Assembly (NCBI GenBank): GCA_934454005.1
Contig: CAKSGI010000017.1
Span: 1 to 19,558 of the forward strand
Direction of reading: 5' to 3'
DNA length: 19,558 nucleotides
Source of the DNA: an uncultured Eubacteriales bacterium
GTDB taxonomy: Bacteria; Bacillota_A; Clostridia; Oscillospirales; Acutalibacteraceae
Positions 1 through 8,374 of this stretch are shown piece after piece (the first letter of the stretch is position 1; each line of letters begins with the position of its first letter). Below the pieces are notes generated by a model that was given only the letters and a program-made list of their open reading frames with translations, did no database searches and had not been told where the DNA came from. The translations under genes were made by a program, and so were the position numbers.

Positions 1-40
1 CATATAATGCACTTAGGGGATAGCTTTCTATACTTCCCCC
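1..40 (-). other. Possible -1-frame extension / start of a DUF6760-like ORF (partial)
   Basis: In the frame one base back from the upstream gene, the reading frame is open from a TGA at 67-65 to the window edge. It reads GSIESYPLSALY just after the G5 run at 40-36. The YPLxxLY pattern resembles the start of the DUF6760 family, which I recall as following this tail-assembly gene in contractile injection loci. Between the TGA and the edge there is no ATG, GTG, TTG or CTG in this frame, so it has no ordinary start and may be reached by a -1 slip on GGG. Only about a dozen residues are visible, so the family match is tentative. Confidence 0.4.
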
Positions 41-396
41 AACGAAGGTACCGCCGTTAAAAACTCATAAGAACACTTTGGACAAACTACCTTCATTTTA
101 ATTGGTTCCACAGAATTTATAGTTTGATACAAATTCTGTAAATATGCCATATCTGGTGTGAACAAATGTTCTATGATAGTAGGATTAATATTTTCTAATG
201 TTCCTAATTTAGTTATAACCCTAGAAAGTAGTAATATACTCAAATATCCCGGATTTTGCTGAACTCTTTGATCTTTAAGTGGCATAATTTCATCTGCAGC
301 AGTCGCTAATCTCATAATTCCTTTTTTATGAACTGTTCCTTCCTTATCTACATAACCTTTAGGCAGCTCAAACTCAATTTCTGTTTTAAAAGACAT
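28..396 (-). CDS. Contractile injection system / phage tail assembly (baseplate chaperone-like) protein
   Basis: A 122-residue protein that I recognise as the small tail-assembly protein (T4 baseplate-hub-assembly-chaperone-like) typical of extracellular contractile injection systems and tailocins. Family hallmarks, recalled rather than searched, are the N-terminal FELPKGYVD stretch, the RLATAADEIMPL and RVQQNPGYL segments, LLSRVITKLG, and a LFTPDMAYLQNLY helix. A single CPKC motif (residues 105-108) near the C-terminus looks like half of a zinc knuckle. The start ATG at 396-394 is preceded by AGGAAG with good spacing. It is the first gene after the divergent secG and the rest of the locus would lie to the left of the window. 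The TAG stop at 30-28 sits immediately after a G5 run, and the -1 frame continues beyond it. The product probably acts during assembly of the tail or baseplate in the cytoplasm. A prophage or tailocin origin cannot be separated from a true injection system here. Confidence 0.75.
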   Translation of the reverse strand: MSFKTEIEFELPKGYVDKEGTVHKKGIMRLATAADEIMPLKDQRVQQNPGYLSILLLSRVITKLGTLENINPTIIEHLFTPDMAYLQNLYQTINSVEPIKMKVVCPKCSYEFLTAVPSLGEV

Positions 397-439
397 ACTA
401 TCATTCTTCCTTTACAAACTTGTTTATATATTTGAATAC

Positions 440-468
440 ATAATATCAAAAAAAAAAAAAAAATTCAA
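440..468 (-). promoter_or_regulatory. Promoter of the contractile-injection gene with a homopolymer spacer
   Basis: On the minus strand, TTGAAT (468-463) and TATTAT (445-440) are separated by exactly 17 bases, with a TG one base before the -10. The spacer is 15 T followed by GA; the homopolymer is 16 A on the plus strand (448-463) because the last base of the -35 is also T. The resulting leader would be about 37 nt. A tract of this length at this position is expected to change length during replication and so alter promoter strength. Confidence 0.7.
448..463. repeat. Poly(A)16 homopolymer tract
   Basis: Sixteen consecutive A residues on the plus strand. It fills the -35/-10 spacer of the minus-strand promoter at 440-468. 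I did not notice any other homopolymer this long in the window; other A or T runs are about 7 to 9 bases. Confidence 0.95.
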
Positions 469-621
469 TAGAAATTAAAAATTATTGCAAAACAATTCGT
501 CACAAATAGATATAACTCATTTCAAAAACATTAAAAATTATCATTTTCGCCTTTATTCTTTCTTAAATGATTCACATTTATTTATAGGTCAAACTCTATT
601 AAATTAATAATCATATTTTTC

Positions 622-650
622 TTGTCAATTAAATCAAATCATGTTATTAT
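622..650 (+). promoter_or_regulatory. secG promoter
   Basis: TTGTCA (622-627) and TATTAT (645-650) are 17 bases apart, with TGT directly before the -10 (extended -10). The predicted start of transcription is near 657, giving a short leader before the secG ribosome binding site. This position also rules out the upstream in-frame ATG at 641 as the secG start, since it lies inside the promoter. Confidence 0.7.
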
Positions 651-682
651 TATTTATAGATATAAATATGGAGGTGTTCTTA

Positions 683-946
683 ATGAATCCTGTTGAAATT
701 ATTCTAGGAGTTGTCCTTTTGCTTTTTTCAATGCTTATTATTGTGGTTGTACTTTTACAAGAAGGACAACAACAAAATTTAGGTACAGTAGATGGTGGAT
801 CTGATACATTTTTGTCTAAAAATAGATCTCGTTCTATTGACTCCGCTTTTGAACGCTGGACCAAAATTATCTCAATTGGGTTCTTTCTGCTAGTAATCGC
901 TGCAAATATCATACTTGCAGTTATTCATTTCGGATTATTTTCTTAA
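683..946 (+). CDS. secG: Preprotein translocase subunit SecG
   Basis: An 87-residue membrane protein, the usual size for SecG, the small accessory subunit of the SecYEG protein-export channel. It has two hydrophobic segments (about residues 4-22 and 60-82). Between them lie the conserved LLQEGQQQNLGTVDGGSDTF loop and a basic KNRSRSIDSAFERWTK stretch, matching the family. I chose the ATG at 683 because GGAGGTG (670-676) lies at ideal distance and the promoter at 622-650 excludes the longer form starting at 641. It is followed by a strong terminator. secG next to rnr is a common arrangement in Firmicutes. Confidence 0.93.
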   Translation: MNPVEIILGVVLLLFSMLIIVVVLLQEGQQQNLGTVDGGSDTFLSKNRSRSIDSAFERWTKIISIGFFLLVIAANIILAVIHFGLFS

Positions 947-959
947 CTTTTTTAATTAA

Positions 960-994
960 CCCCCACGATACTGAATTCGTGGGGGTCGTATTTT
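960..994 (+). terminator. Rho-independent terminator of secG
   Basis: A perfect 9-bp stem, CCCCCACGA (960-968) with TCGTGGGGG (977-985), with an 8-base loop and a moderately T-rich tail ending TATTTT. It lies 14 bases after the secG stop. rnr therefore probably has its own promoter in the 180 bases that follow, where I see no clear consensus. Confidence 0.85.
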
Positions 995-1173
995 ATAACC
1001 TGTAAAAAATCGTAAACTAAGAAATATTCAACTAACACCCTCAAAAAATTTAAGCACTACTAAAAAGACTCCTGATCTTACAAAAAATCACCTTATACAA
1101 TCGTTGCTCAGTTAGTTTTTTAGATATCATATTTTTATGTTTCATACTTATATCAGAAAGGAATAACATATTT

Positions 1174-3276
1174 ATGAATGAAAATATTAAAAATGAAATT
1201 TTACAAATTATAAATTCAACAACATCATCTCTAGCTCCTGATTTCATATTCCAAAAAATCTCCGAAAACGACCTTAACTCTTTTATAAACTCTATAAAAG
1301 AATTAAAAAATGAAGGAAAAATAATTATTACAAAAAAGAAAAAAATTGCATCCGCAAAAAATTGTGGCCTCATTGCTGCTAAAATTATATCCCAGTCAAA
1401 AGGTTTCGCATTTGCTAAAACACTCGAAAATTCAAAAGATATTTTTATATTTAGCGAAAAATTAAAATTTGCTATGGTTAATGACATCGTAATGCTTACA
1501 AATATAAAAAATTCGTTAAAAGGTCCTATAGGTGAAGTCGAAAGAATTGTCACAAAAGGAGAACACCTTATAACAGGAACTATACAAAGATCTCGTACAG
1601 GATGTGAAATAATTCCAGATGCTAACTTTAGATACAACATCCCTGTAGATAAAGGGTATACTCTTGGTGCACGGAACAACGATAAAGTACAGGCAATTTT
1701 GTCAAGTACCCCGCGTAGACCTCAACCTAAAGCAAGAGTTTTAAAAATATACGGAAAAGCGACAAGTGCACAAGTATGTGCAGATGCTATAATTGATTCA
1801 AATAAAATACCAACATTTTTTCCAGAAAATGTTATAAACGAAGCTAAAAGAGTATCATCAAAACCCATAACTCAAGATGATATAAATAATAGAATTGATT
1901 TAAGAAATGAAATTATCTTTACAATTGACGGAAAAGATGCTAAAGATCTCGACGATGCTATATCTATACAAAAAATTGAAAATGGTTGGAAACTCGGCGT
2001 TCATATTGCTGATGTTTCTCATTATGTTAAGTTTAATACTCCGCTTGACCGTGAAGCTTTATCAAGAGGAACATCTGTATATTTTGCAGATAGAGTTATC
2101 CCTATGCTTCCAACAGAACTATCTAATGGAGTATGTTCTCTAAACGCAAATGAAGATAAACTCACTTTTTCTTGCATTATGAATATAGATAATAAAGGAA
2201 ATTTAATCTCTTATGAATTTAAAAAGTCTATTATAAACTCTAAAGTACGAGGGGTATATTCGGAAATAAACAGTATAATAAACAAAACTGCATCTAAGTC
2301 TATTATGAGTAAATATAATATCATATTAGACTCCATCAAAGAAGGAATAAATCTATCTAATCTTCTTATAAAAAAATCTAACCAACGTGGCACTGTTGAT
2401 TTAGAAAGTTCTGAATCTAAGTTTGAATTAGATAAAAACGGTGTTTGCATTAATATTTCAAAAAGAGAACAAGGACAATCCGAAAAAATGATAGAACAAT
2501 TTATGATAATGGCCAATCAAGCAGCTGCAATTTATGCTAGAAATTCTATTGTACCTTTTGTATATCGCGTACATGAAAGTCCAGACCCTGAAAAATTAAA
2601 GATTTTATCCGACCTATGCAACGCTTTGGGAATAAATAGTCGGCGAATTCGTGAAGGTGTTAAAACAAGCGACTTTGCAAATTTGCTGAATCAAGCTAAA
2701 GAGTCATCCACAAAAAAAATATTATCTCATCAAATACTCAGAACCATGTCTAAAGCAAAATATTCAACCAATCCAATAGGACATTTCGGATTATCCTTAA
2801 AAGACTATTGTCATTTCACATCACCTATTAGAAGATACCCCGATACTGCCATTCATAGAATATTGTCTGATCTCGTGAAAGGGAAAAACATTAATAAAAT
2901 AACAAAGCTATATTCAGATTATGTTATTTTAGCATCTACAGCGTCCACAGACTGCGAAATAAGAGCTATGAAAACAGAAAGAGACACTGAAAAATGTTAT
3001 ATGGCAGAGTATATGAGCAGTCATATCGGAGATATATATGATGGTATAGTTTCTGGAGTTGTACCAAAAGGATTTTTCGTAGAACTTGAAAATAATGTGG
3101 AAGGCTTTGTTAGCCTTAATGATTATCCCGAATGCAAATTTGTATTCGACGGTATCATTTCTCATAAAGATGAGCTAAGTAACAAAAAAATATCAATAGG
3201 TGACAAGATAAAAGTCGAAGTCATATCCTCATATATTCCAACCGGAACCATAGATTTTAGAGAATGTATAAAATAA
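1174..3276 (+). CDS. rnr: Ribonuclease R (3'-5' exoribonuclease)
   Basis: A 700-residue RNase II/R-family exoribonuclease that degrades RNA, including structured RNA, processively from the 3' end, and takes part in RNA turnover and ribosome rescue. An N-terminal winged-helix-like segment (about residues 1-70) and cold-shock/OB region lead into the catalytic RNB domain. That domain has the metal-binding DGKDAKDLDDA motif (residues 252-262) and the HFTSPIRRYPD motif (547-557). A C-terminal S1 RNA-binding domain follows (about 618-695: GDIYDGIVSGVVPKGFFVEL). It is shorter than the E. coli (about 813) and B. subtilis (about 779) enzymes, mainly at the ends: the C-terminus stops right after S1 without the usual lysine-rich tail. 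AAAGGAA precedes the ATG at 1174. smpB, often downstream, is not here; the next gene is on the other strand. Confidence 0.95.
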   Translation: MNENIKNEILQIINSTTSSLAPDFIFQKISENDLNSFINSIKELKNEGKIIITKKKKIASAKNCGLIAAKIISQSKGFAFAKTLENSKDIFIFSEKLKFAMVNDIVMLTNIKNSLKGPIGEVERIVTKGEHLITGTIQRSRTGCEIIPDANFRYNIPVDKGYTLGARNNDKVQAILSSTPRRPQPKARVLKIYGKATSAQVCADAIIDSNKIPTFFPENVINEAKRVSSKPITQDDINNRIDLRNEIIFTIDGKDAKDLDDAISIQKIENGWKLGVHIADVSHYVKFNTPLDREALSRGTSVYFADRVIPMLPTELSNGVCSLNANEDKLTFSCIMNIDNKGNLISYEFKKSIINSKVRGVYSEINSIINKTASKSIMSKYNIILDSIKEGINLSNLLIKKSNQRGTVDLESSESKFELDKNGVCINISKREQGQSEKMIEQFMIMANQAAAIYARNSIVPFVYRVHESPDPEKLKILSDLCNALGINSRRIREGVKTSDFANLLNQAKESSTKKILSHQILRTMSKAKYSTNPIGHFGLSLKDYCHFTSPIRRYPDTAIHRILSDLVKGKNINKITKLYSDYVILASTASTDCEIRAMKTERDTEKCYMAEYMSSHIGDIYDGIVSGVVPKGFFVELENNVEGFVSLNDYPECKFVFDGIISHKDELSNKKISIGDKIKVEVISSYIPTGTIDFRECIK

Positions 3277-3362
3277 CATCCCGAAATGATTAGCATAATA
3301 ACCAAGTATATTTAAAATATTTTATATTCTAAATTATTCATAAGCAAATATTTAAATATTCT

Positions 3363-3400
3363 CAAACATAAAAAATAAAACCCATCTTTTGGATGGGTTT
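3363..3400 (-). terminator. Terminator of the maltose/glucan operon
   Basis: A 9-bp stem, AAACCCATC (3378-3386) with GATGGGTTT (3392-3400), with a 5-base loop. On the minus strand it is followed by TTTTATTTTTTATG, a strong U tract, so it ends the glgP transcript just after its stop. It may also slow transcription from rnr on the plus strand, but the T tract on that side is only three bases. Confidence 0.85.
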
Positions 3401-3409
3401 AACAAAAAA

Positions 3410-5698
3410 CTAAATATCTGATTTATATAAATTAGAACTTAAATGCCAAATGTCATCGTTATATTGCTTAATTGAGCGATCAGATGAAAAATATCCAGCT
3501 TTGCTTATATTAATAAGCATTTTTTTCGCCCATTCTTCTGTACTTTCGTAATCACTAAATGCCTTCTCTTTTGTTTTTACATAATCTTCAAAGTCTAGTA
3601 GTGTCATAAACCAATCTTTATTTATCAACTCATTATACACTCTTTTTAAACATTCTCTATCTCCTATATTCATCATAAGATCACTTACGATAAAATCTAC
3701 ACAGGTCTTTATAATGATATCACCAGAATAATATTCACAGGCATTATAATCTTTATTTAAATAATGCGATATAACCGATTCACTCGATTCTCCAAATATA
3801 TAAATATTATCTTTTCCGACTAGATCATATATTTCAACATTAGCACCATCCATAGTACCAATTGTAACTGCTCCATTAAGCATAAATTTCATATTTCCAG
3901 TTCCTGATGCCTCTTTAGATGCTAAAGATATTTGCTCTGACAAATCACAAGCAGGAATTAATTTTTCAGCGTAAGTTACATTATAATTTTCTACCATAAC
4001 AACTTTTAAATATGGGCTGACGTCAGGATCATTATTAATTAATTCTTGCAGACAAAGTATAAGATGTATTATATCTTTTGCAATAGTATATGCTGGTGCA
4101 GCTTTAGCTCCAAATATAACTGTTATTGGAGTTGAAGGCTTGTTTCCTTTTTTTATTTTCAAATATTTATATATTACATATAAAGCATTCATTTGTTGAC
4201 GCTTATATTCATGAAGCCTTTTTATTTGAATGTCAAAAATAGAATTTTCATCTATTGATATATTTTCGATCGACTTTATATAGTTCTTAAGTTCTACTTT
4301 AGCCTTCTTTTTTATCTTTATCAGATCGTCCAAAATTCTTTTATCATCAATAAATTTTTGCAAATCATTGAGTTTATCAGCATCTTTTTTATAATCCGTT
4401 CCGATTAAAGAATCTATAAAACTAGTTAAATCCCTATTAGCATGTAATAGCCAACGTCTGAATGTTATACCATTTGTCTTATTGTTAAACTTTTCAGGGT
4501 AAATATTATAAAATTCTCTAAGTTCCTGAGTTTCTAATATATTTGTATGAAGATTTGCAACGCCGTTCACACTAAACCCATAATGAATATCAATATGTGC
4601 CATATGAACTTTCTTATTTTTATCTATTATTGCAACTTTAGGATTTTTATATTTCCATCTGACTTTTCTATCAAGCCTTTTTATTATAGGTATTAGCTGA
4701 GGGACAACTTCTTTTAAGTATTCTAATGGCCATTTTTCTAAAGCCTCAGAAAGTATAGTATGATTTGTATACGCACACATATTTCTAACTATTCTAATAG
4801 CCTCATTCATAAAAATTCCTTTTTTAACTAAAAGCCTTATCATTTCTGGAATTACCATTGTAGGATGAGTATCATTTATTTGTATTACTACATGCGCATC
4901 CATATCTTTTAAATCATACCCTTTATCTTCACATTCTTTTATAATAAGCTGCGCCGCATTGCTTACCATAAAATATTGTTGATATATGCGAAGTAAATTT
5001 CCACTTTTATCACTATCATCTGGATATAAAAATAACGTCAAATTTTTTTGTATGTCTTTCTTATCAAAATTAATTCCAGCTTTAACAATTGTTTCGTCTA
5101 CAGTTTCGATATCAAATAAATGCAACTTATTTGCTCCACTTTTATAGCCTACTATATCTAAATTATAAAGTCTTGATACTGCCGTAAAATTTTTAAATTG
5201 AACCTTAAAACTTGTATTTGTTTTATTAAGCCAAGTTTGATCTGTTATCCATGGATTTTTTTCCTCTTTTTGCTTGTGATTCTTAAATAATTGCTTGAAT
5301 AAACCGAAATGATAATTTAACCCTATACCATCACCATTAAGACCAAGTGTTGCTATAGAATCTAAAAAACATGCTGCTAGCCTTCCAAGCCCTCCATTAC
5401 CTAATGATGGTTCAAGTTCCATCCCCTCTATTTTAGATAAACTTTTCCCGTATTTTTTTAACATATCAGAAACTTCATCAAACAACCCTAGATTAATCAA
5501 ATTATTAGATAACAATTTTCCTAACAAAAATTCCGCTGAAATATAATAGAGTTTTTTGTGACCAGAGTTACAAGGAACTTTTTTAATTTCATCTTTCGTA
5601 AAGCTCAATAATACATCAAATAATTCCTTATCTGAACAGTCATTTAAGTTTTTATTAAATTTATTTTTTAACATTTCCTGTATTCTACTTTCTACCAT
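3410..5698 (-). CDS. glgP: Alpha-glucan (glycogen/maltodextrin) phosphorylase, GT35
   Basis: A 762-residue PLP-dependent enzyme that releases glucose-1-phosphate from the non-reducing ends of glycogen, starch or maltodextrins using phosphate. The conserved [13 protein letters not shown] segment is at residues 98-110. The cofactor site [10 protein letters not shown] has the Schiff-base lysine at about residue 604 and is followed by [16 protein letters not shown]. It is somewhat shorter than typical family members (about 800-840), with a compact stretch after [11 protein letters not shown]. Start choice: the ATG at 5698-5696 has GGGGGGAA upstream at good distance. The in-frame ATG at 5713 overlaps that ribosome binding site and is less likely. 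It is the last gene after the PTS and MapP-like genes and is followed by a terminator, so it probably completes a cytoplasmic pathway for imported alpha-glucosides. Which glucan it prefers cannot be read from the sequence. Confidence 0.93.
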   Translation of the reverse strand: MVESRIQEMLKNKFNKNLNDCSDKELFDVLLSFTKDEIKKVPCNSGHKKLYYISAEFLLGKLLSNNLINLGLFDEVSDMLKKYGKSLSKIEGMELEPSLGNGGLGRLAACFLDSIATLGLNGDGIGLNYHFGLFKQLFKNHKQKEEKNPWITDQTWLNKTNTSFKVQFKNFTAVSRLYNLDIVGYKSGANKLHLFDIETVDETIVKAGINFDKKDIQKNLTLFLYPDDSDKSGNLLRIYQQYFMVSNAAQLIIKECEDKGYDLKDMDAHVVIQINDTHPTMVIPEMIRLLVKKGIFMNEAIRIVRNMCAYTNHTILSEALEKWPLEYLKEVVPQLIPIIKRLDRKVRWKYKNPKVAIIDKNKKVHMAHIDIHYGFSVNGVANLHTNILETQELREFYNIYPEKFNNKTNGITFRRWLLHANRDLTSFIDSLIGTDYKKDADKLNDLQKFIDDKRILDDLIKIKKKAKVELKNYIKSIENISIDENSIFDIQIKRLHEYKRQQMNALYVIYKYLKIKKGNKPSTPITVIFGAKAAPAYTIAKDIIHLILCLQELINNDPDVSPYLKVVMVENYNVTYAEKLIPACDLSEQISLASKEASGTGNMKFMLNGAVTIGTMDGANVEIYDLVGKDNIYIFGESSESVISHYLNKDYNACEYYSGDIIIKTCVDFIVSDLMMNIGDRECLKRVYNELINKDWFMTLLDFEDYVKTKEKAFSDYESTEEWAKKMLINISKAGYFSSDRSIKQYNDDIWHLSSNLYKSDI

Positions 5699-5725
5699 AA
5701 CAATTCCCCCCATATAGTTTATTCA

Positions 5726-5771
5726 TTTTCCAAAAACTTAACTTTATTATATATTTTTATAATTTGGAAAA
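5726..5771. repeat. Inverted repeat between mapP-like gene and glgP
   Basis: TTTTCCAAA (5726-5734) and TTTGGAAAA (5763-5771) form a 9-bp inverted repeat with 28 AT-rich bases between the arms, all in the gap before glgP. It could be an operator or an mRNA hairpin protecting the glgP part of the transcript. Nothing decides between these, and AT-rich arms can arise by chance. Confidence 0.35.
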
Positions 5772-5806
5772 ATGTAAAATCTATACACATAAATTAATTA
5801 TTTTAA

Positions 5807-6652
5807 TTAATCAGAAATATTAACGTACACCCCAAAATGATCAGACACCTCATTATAATATTTTCCATTAAATATTACTCTAGAAAATTCTACCGGTTTA
5901 TTATTATTTTTAAAGATATAATCTATCCTAATCGATTTCTTTCCACTTTCCCTCCATCCGTCAATCTCTTTTTTTACAGTATATCCATTATCTTTAACTC
6001 TAGCGCAAATATACGTATCATTAAAGATATTATCCTTTTTTATATATGCATATCCTTCATCATTTATATCAGAAGGACTATTAAAATCTCCTAATAAATA
6101 TATATCATCATTAAAATACCTTTGCAAACAATCCTTAATTTTACTCCATTGTTCTTTAAACGGGTCTTCACTGTCATTCCACCATCCCATATGGATAGAA
6201 AAATACCACGTACCTTTCTTACCGTCTAACGTTTTAATCCCTAATACTCTTCTTGTTCTATAATTTCTATAGTCCCGAATTTTAGATATATAAAATTGAT
6301 TTGTCTCACATATTTTTTTCAAACTTAATATTGCTAAACCTTCATCAAATATATCATATCCTATATGATTAGGAACAAAACTCCAAAAATAATCAATACC
6401 CCGCTTTTTCAACTTGTCCACCAAAATTAAAGCAAAATTATCTTCTTTTATAACCACATCATCAGAGCATTCTACATATTTTTCCATAGCCATATTTTTA
6501 TAATCTACAATTTTAGAATTTATACGTTGATTTACCTCCTGCAACGCAATTATATCAAATTTATTTTCAATAATTGCATCTAAAATAATTTTTATTTTTT
6601 CTTCACAATTATTTTCAAGCCAACTATGAGCGTTAAGAGTTAACAATTTCAT
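5807..6652 (-). CDS. mapP: EEP-family phosphatase, probable maltose-6'-phosphate phosphatase (MapP-like)
   Basis: A 281-residue protein of the endonuclease/exonuclease/phosphatase (EEP) fold. The metal and catalytic motifs run in order: LTLNAH (4-9), ALQEVNQ with the metal-binding Glu39, FSIHMGWW with His154, GDFN (188-191), RIDYIF (242-247) and SDHFG (270-274). The fold is shared by nucleases and small-molecule phosphatases. The context decides: it lies between a maltose/glucose-type PTS permease and an alpha-glucan phosphorylase. In Enterococcus an EEP protein, MapP, removes the 6'-phosphate from maltose-6'-phosphate delivered by a PTS, and this protein shares its general appearance and N-terminus. 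So it most likely produces free maltose in the cytoplasm. The start is the ATG at 6652-6650, with GGAGG five bases upstream; the TTG at 6664 lies in that ribosome binding site. A different sugar phosphate remains possible. Confidence 0.75.
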   Translation of the reverse strand: MKLLTLNAHSWLENNCEEKIKIILDAIIENKFDIIALQEVNQRINSKIVDYKNMAMEKYVECSDDVVIKEDNFALILVDKLKKRGIDYFWSFVPNHIGYDIFDEGLAILSLKKICETNQFYISKIRDYRNYRTRRVLGIKTLDGKKGTWYFSIHMGWWNDSEDPFKEQWSKIKDCLQRYFNDDIYLLGDFNSPSDINDEGYAYIKKDNIFNDTYICARVKDNGYTVKKEIDGWRESGKKSIRIDYIFKNNNKPVEFSRVIFNGKYYNEVSDHFGVYVNISD

Positions 6653-6667
6653 AATATCCTCCAAATT

Positions 6668-6697
6668 TATAGGATACCGAAAATTCGGTATCCTATA
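6668..6697 (-). promoter_or_regulatory. Intercistronic stem-loop between PTS gene and mapP-like gene
   Basis: A perfect 13-bp inverted repeat, TATAGGATACCGA (6668-6680) with TCGGTATCCTATA (6685-6697), with a 4-base loop. It fills almost the whole gap between the two genes. No U tract follows on the minus strand; instead the mapP-like ribosome binding site comes directly after. It therefore looks like an RNA processing or stability element, or a partial attenuator, rather than an efficient terminator. Confidence 0.7.
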
Positions 6698-6706
6698 AGC
6701 ATAAAA

Positions 6707-8338
6707 TCATAAAATATCATTTATATCTGACTTTAGCACATCTGCCTTTGGGCCATAAATTGCTTGTATTCCATTTCCCTTTTTTATAAGTCCTAGGGCT
6801 CCATTTTCTTTCCATTTTTCAGCATCTGATACCTTTTCAACGTCTTTTACAGTTACTCTAAGTCTAGTCATACATGCATCTACTTCTAAAATATTTTCTT
6901 TTCCTCCTAAAAAACCTATTATTCGTTCTGCCTGACTATTTTGTTTATCTGATTTAACAACTTTTTCTTCATGTTCATCATCAATATAATTTCCATTTCT
7001 CCCTGGTGTAGCAAAATTAAACTTTCCTATCATAAAATATGAAACAAAATATCCTATAACAAAGAAAACTACACAACATACCAAGTAGTTAATTACATCT
7101 CCTACAAGGCCTGCCTGAAATATCATTGGAAGTCTAGTAGCAAATTCAATATTTCCAAAAGAATGAACTCTCAAATTAATTATTCCTGCCATTCCAAATG
7201 CCAATCCTTGCAAAATTGCATAAACAACATATAGTACTGGAGCTACAAATACAAACATAAACTCAATTGGTTCTGTCACCCCTGTTAAAAAAGTCGCTAA
7301 CCCTGCTGATAAAAACATAGATTTATATTTATGTCTTATTTTTACATTTGTTCTTTTATACATAGCAAGATCAAATCCTAATATCAATCCACTTGCTCCT
7401 ATCATTTGTCCAACCTTAAATCTCGCTGGTGTAACACTATTAAGCAAGTTATTATAAGAATTCATATCACCAAACGATTTAAAATTAATAAGGTCATTCA
7501 CCCAAGCAAGCCATAATGGATCCTGACCAGATACTACTATCCCTGCATTTACTCCTGTTTGATATTCATAAACTCCTCCAAAAGAAGTATAATTCATAGG
7601 TATCGTTAACATATGATGCAATCCAAATGGTAACAATAATCGCTCTAAAGTTCCATAAATAAAAGGTGCTAATACCGGGGATGTAGACGATGAACTTGCA
7701 ATCCAAATCCCAAATGCATTTATTCCTCCCTGAAGCACAGGCCAAACTAATGCTAAAATTATAGAAACAACCGTTGACCATAATATAACAACAAGTGGAA
7801 CAAAACGTTTACCATTAAAAAATGATAAAACTTCAGGAAGTTTTCTAAAATTATAATATTTATTATAAACCATTGCTCCAACAAATCCTGATATTATACC
7901 CACAAAAACTCCCATATTTAAGGCAGGCGCTCCTAAAACAGAAACAAAATAACCTTCTACTGGTATTTCTGTTCCAAAAAGTGTATGTGTTGTTGCTCCT
8001 TTTGTAGCAAGTAAATCTTCTGTAACCCCAAATATCTGACCAGTTAATACATTTATTAAAATAAAAGAAATCAAAGCTGCAAATGCTCCGCCTGCACGTT
8101 CTTTTGCCCATGACCCACCAATGGCAACTGCAAATAATATATGTAAATTTTTTATAATCCCCCATCCTATACTTCCCATTATATTTGCAATCATTACAAC
8201 AAATCCAATGTTACAAGATACCATTTTAATTAAACTTCCAAGACTTATCATAAGACCTGCCGCCGGCATTACCGCAACAACAACTAACATAGTTTTTCCT
8301 AATTTTTGCAAGAAATCAAACGAAATTGCTTTCTTCAT
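6707..8338 (-). CDS. PTS sugar permease EIICB, maltose/glucose type
   Basis: A 543-residue integral membrane permease of the phosphotransferase system that imports and phosphorylates a sugar. The N-terminal EIIC domain (about residues 1-440) has some ten hydrophobic segments and the family signatures GTEIPVEGYF, LGAPALNMGVFVGI and PFGLHHMLTIPMNY. A linker leads to a C-terminal EIIB domain with the phosphorylated cysteine in DACMTRLRV (Cys489). No EIIA domain is attached, so a separate glucose-type EIIA must donate the phosphate. The resemblance is to MalT/MalX-type maltose-glucose permeases, and the following MapP-like phosphatase supports maltose as substrate; other alpha-glucosides are possible. 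The ATG at 8338 is preceded by GGAAGG, and a consensus promoter lies just upstream. I see no antiterminator (RAT) sequence or clear catabolite-repression site. Confidence 0.9.
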   Translation of the reverse strand: MKKAISFDFLQKLGKTMLVVVAVMPAAGLMISLGSLIKMVSCNIGFVVMIANIMGSIGWGIIKNLHILFAVAIGGSWAKERAGGAFAALISFILINVLTGQIFGVTEDLLATKGATTHTLFGTEIPVEGYFVSVLGAPALNMGVFVGIISGFVGAMVYNKYYNFRKLPEVLSFFNGKRFVPLVVILWSTVVSIILALVWPVLQGGINAFGIWIASSSSTSPVLAPFIYGTLERLLLPFGLHHMLTIPMNYTSFGGVYEYQTGVNAGIVVSGQDPLWLAWVNDLINFKSFGDMNSYNNLLNSVTPARFKVGQMIGASGLILGFDLAMYKRTNVKIRHKYKSMFLSAGLATFLTGVTEPIEFMFVFVAPVLYVVYAILQGLAFGMAGIINLRVHSFGNIEFATRLPMIFQAGLVGDVINYLVCCVVFFVIGYFVSYFMIGKFNFATPGRNGNYIDDEHEEKVVKSDKQNSQAERIIGFLGGKENILEVDACMTRLRVTVKDVEKVSDAEKWKENGALGLIKKGNGIQAIYGPKADVLKSDINDIL

Positions 8339-8374
8339 TACTATATAAACCTTCCTTCGGTTTTAATAATTATA

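Noticed and set aside
634..912. Open frame on the minus strand across secG
   Set aside because: It is the antisense shadow of secG, which has a clear promoter, ribosome binding site and family match.
1050..1679. 209-codon minus-strand open frame over the start of rnr
   Set aside because: Antisense to the well-supported rnr coding sequence; the translation is hydrophobic and patternless, as expected for a shadow frame.
8121..8348. Plus-strand open frame inside the PTS gene
   Set aside because: Antisense shadow of the EIIC membrane domain; no ribosome binding site.
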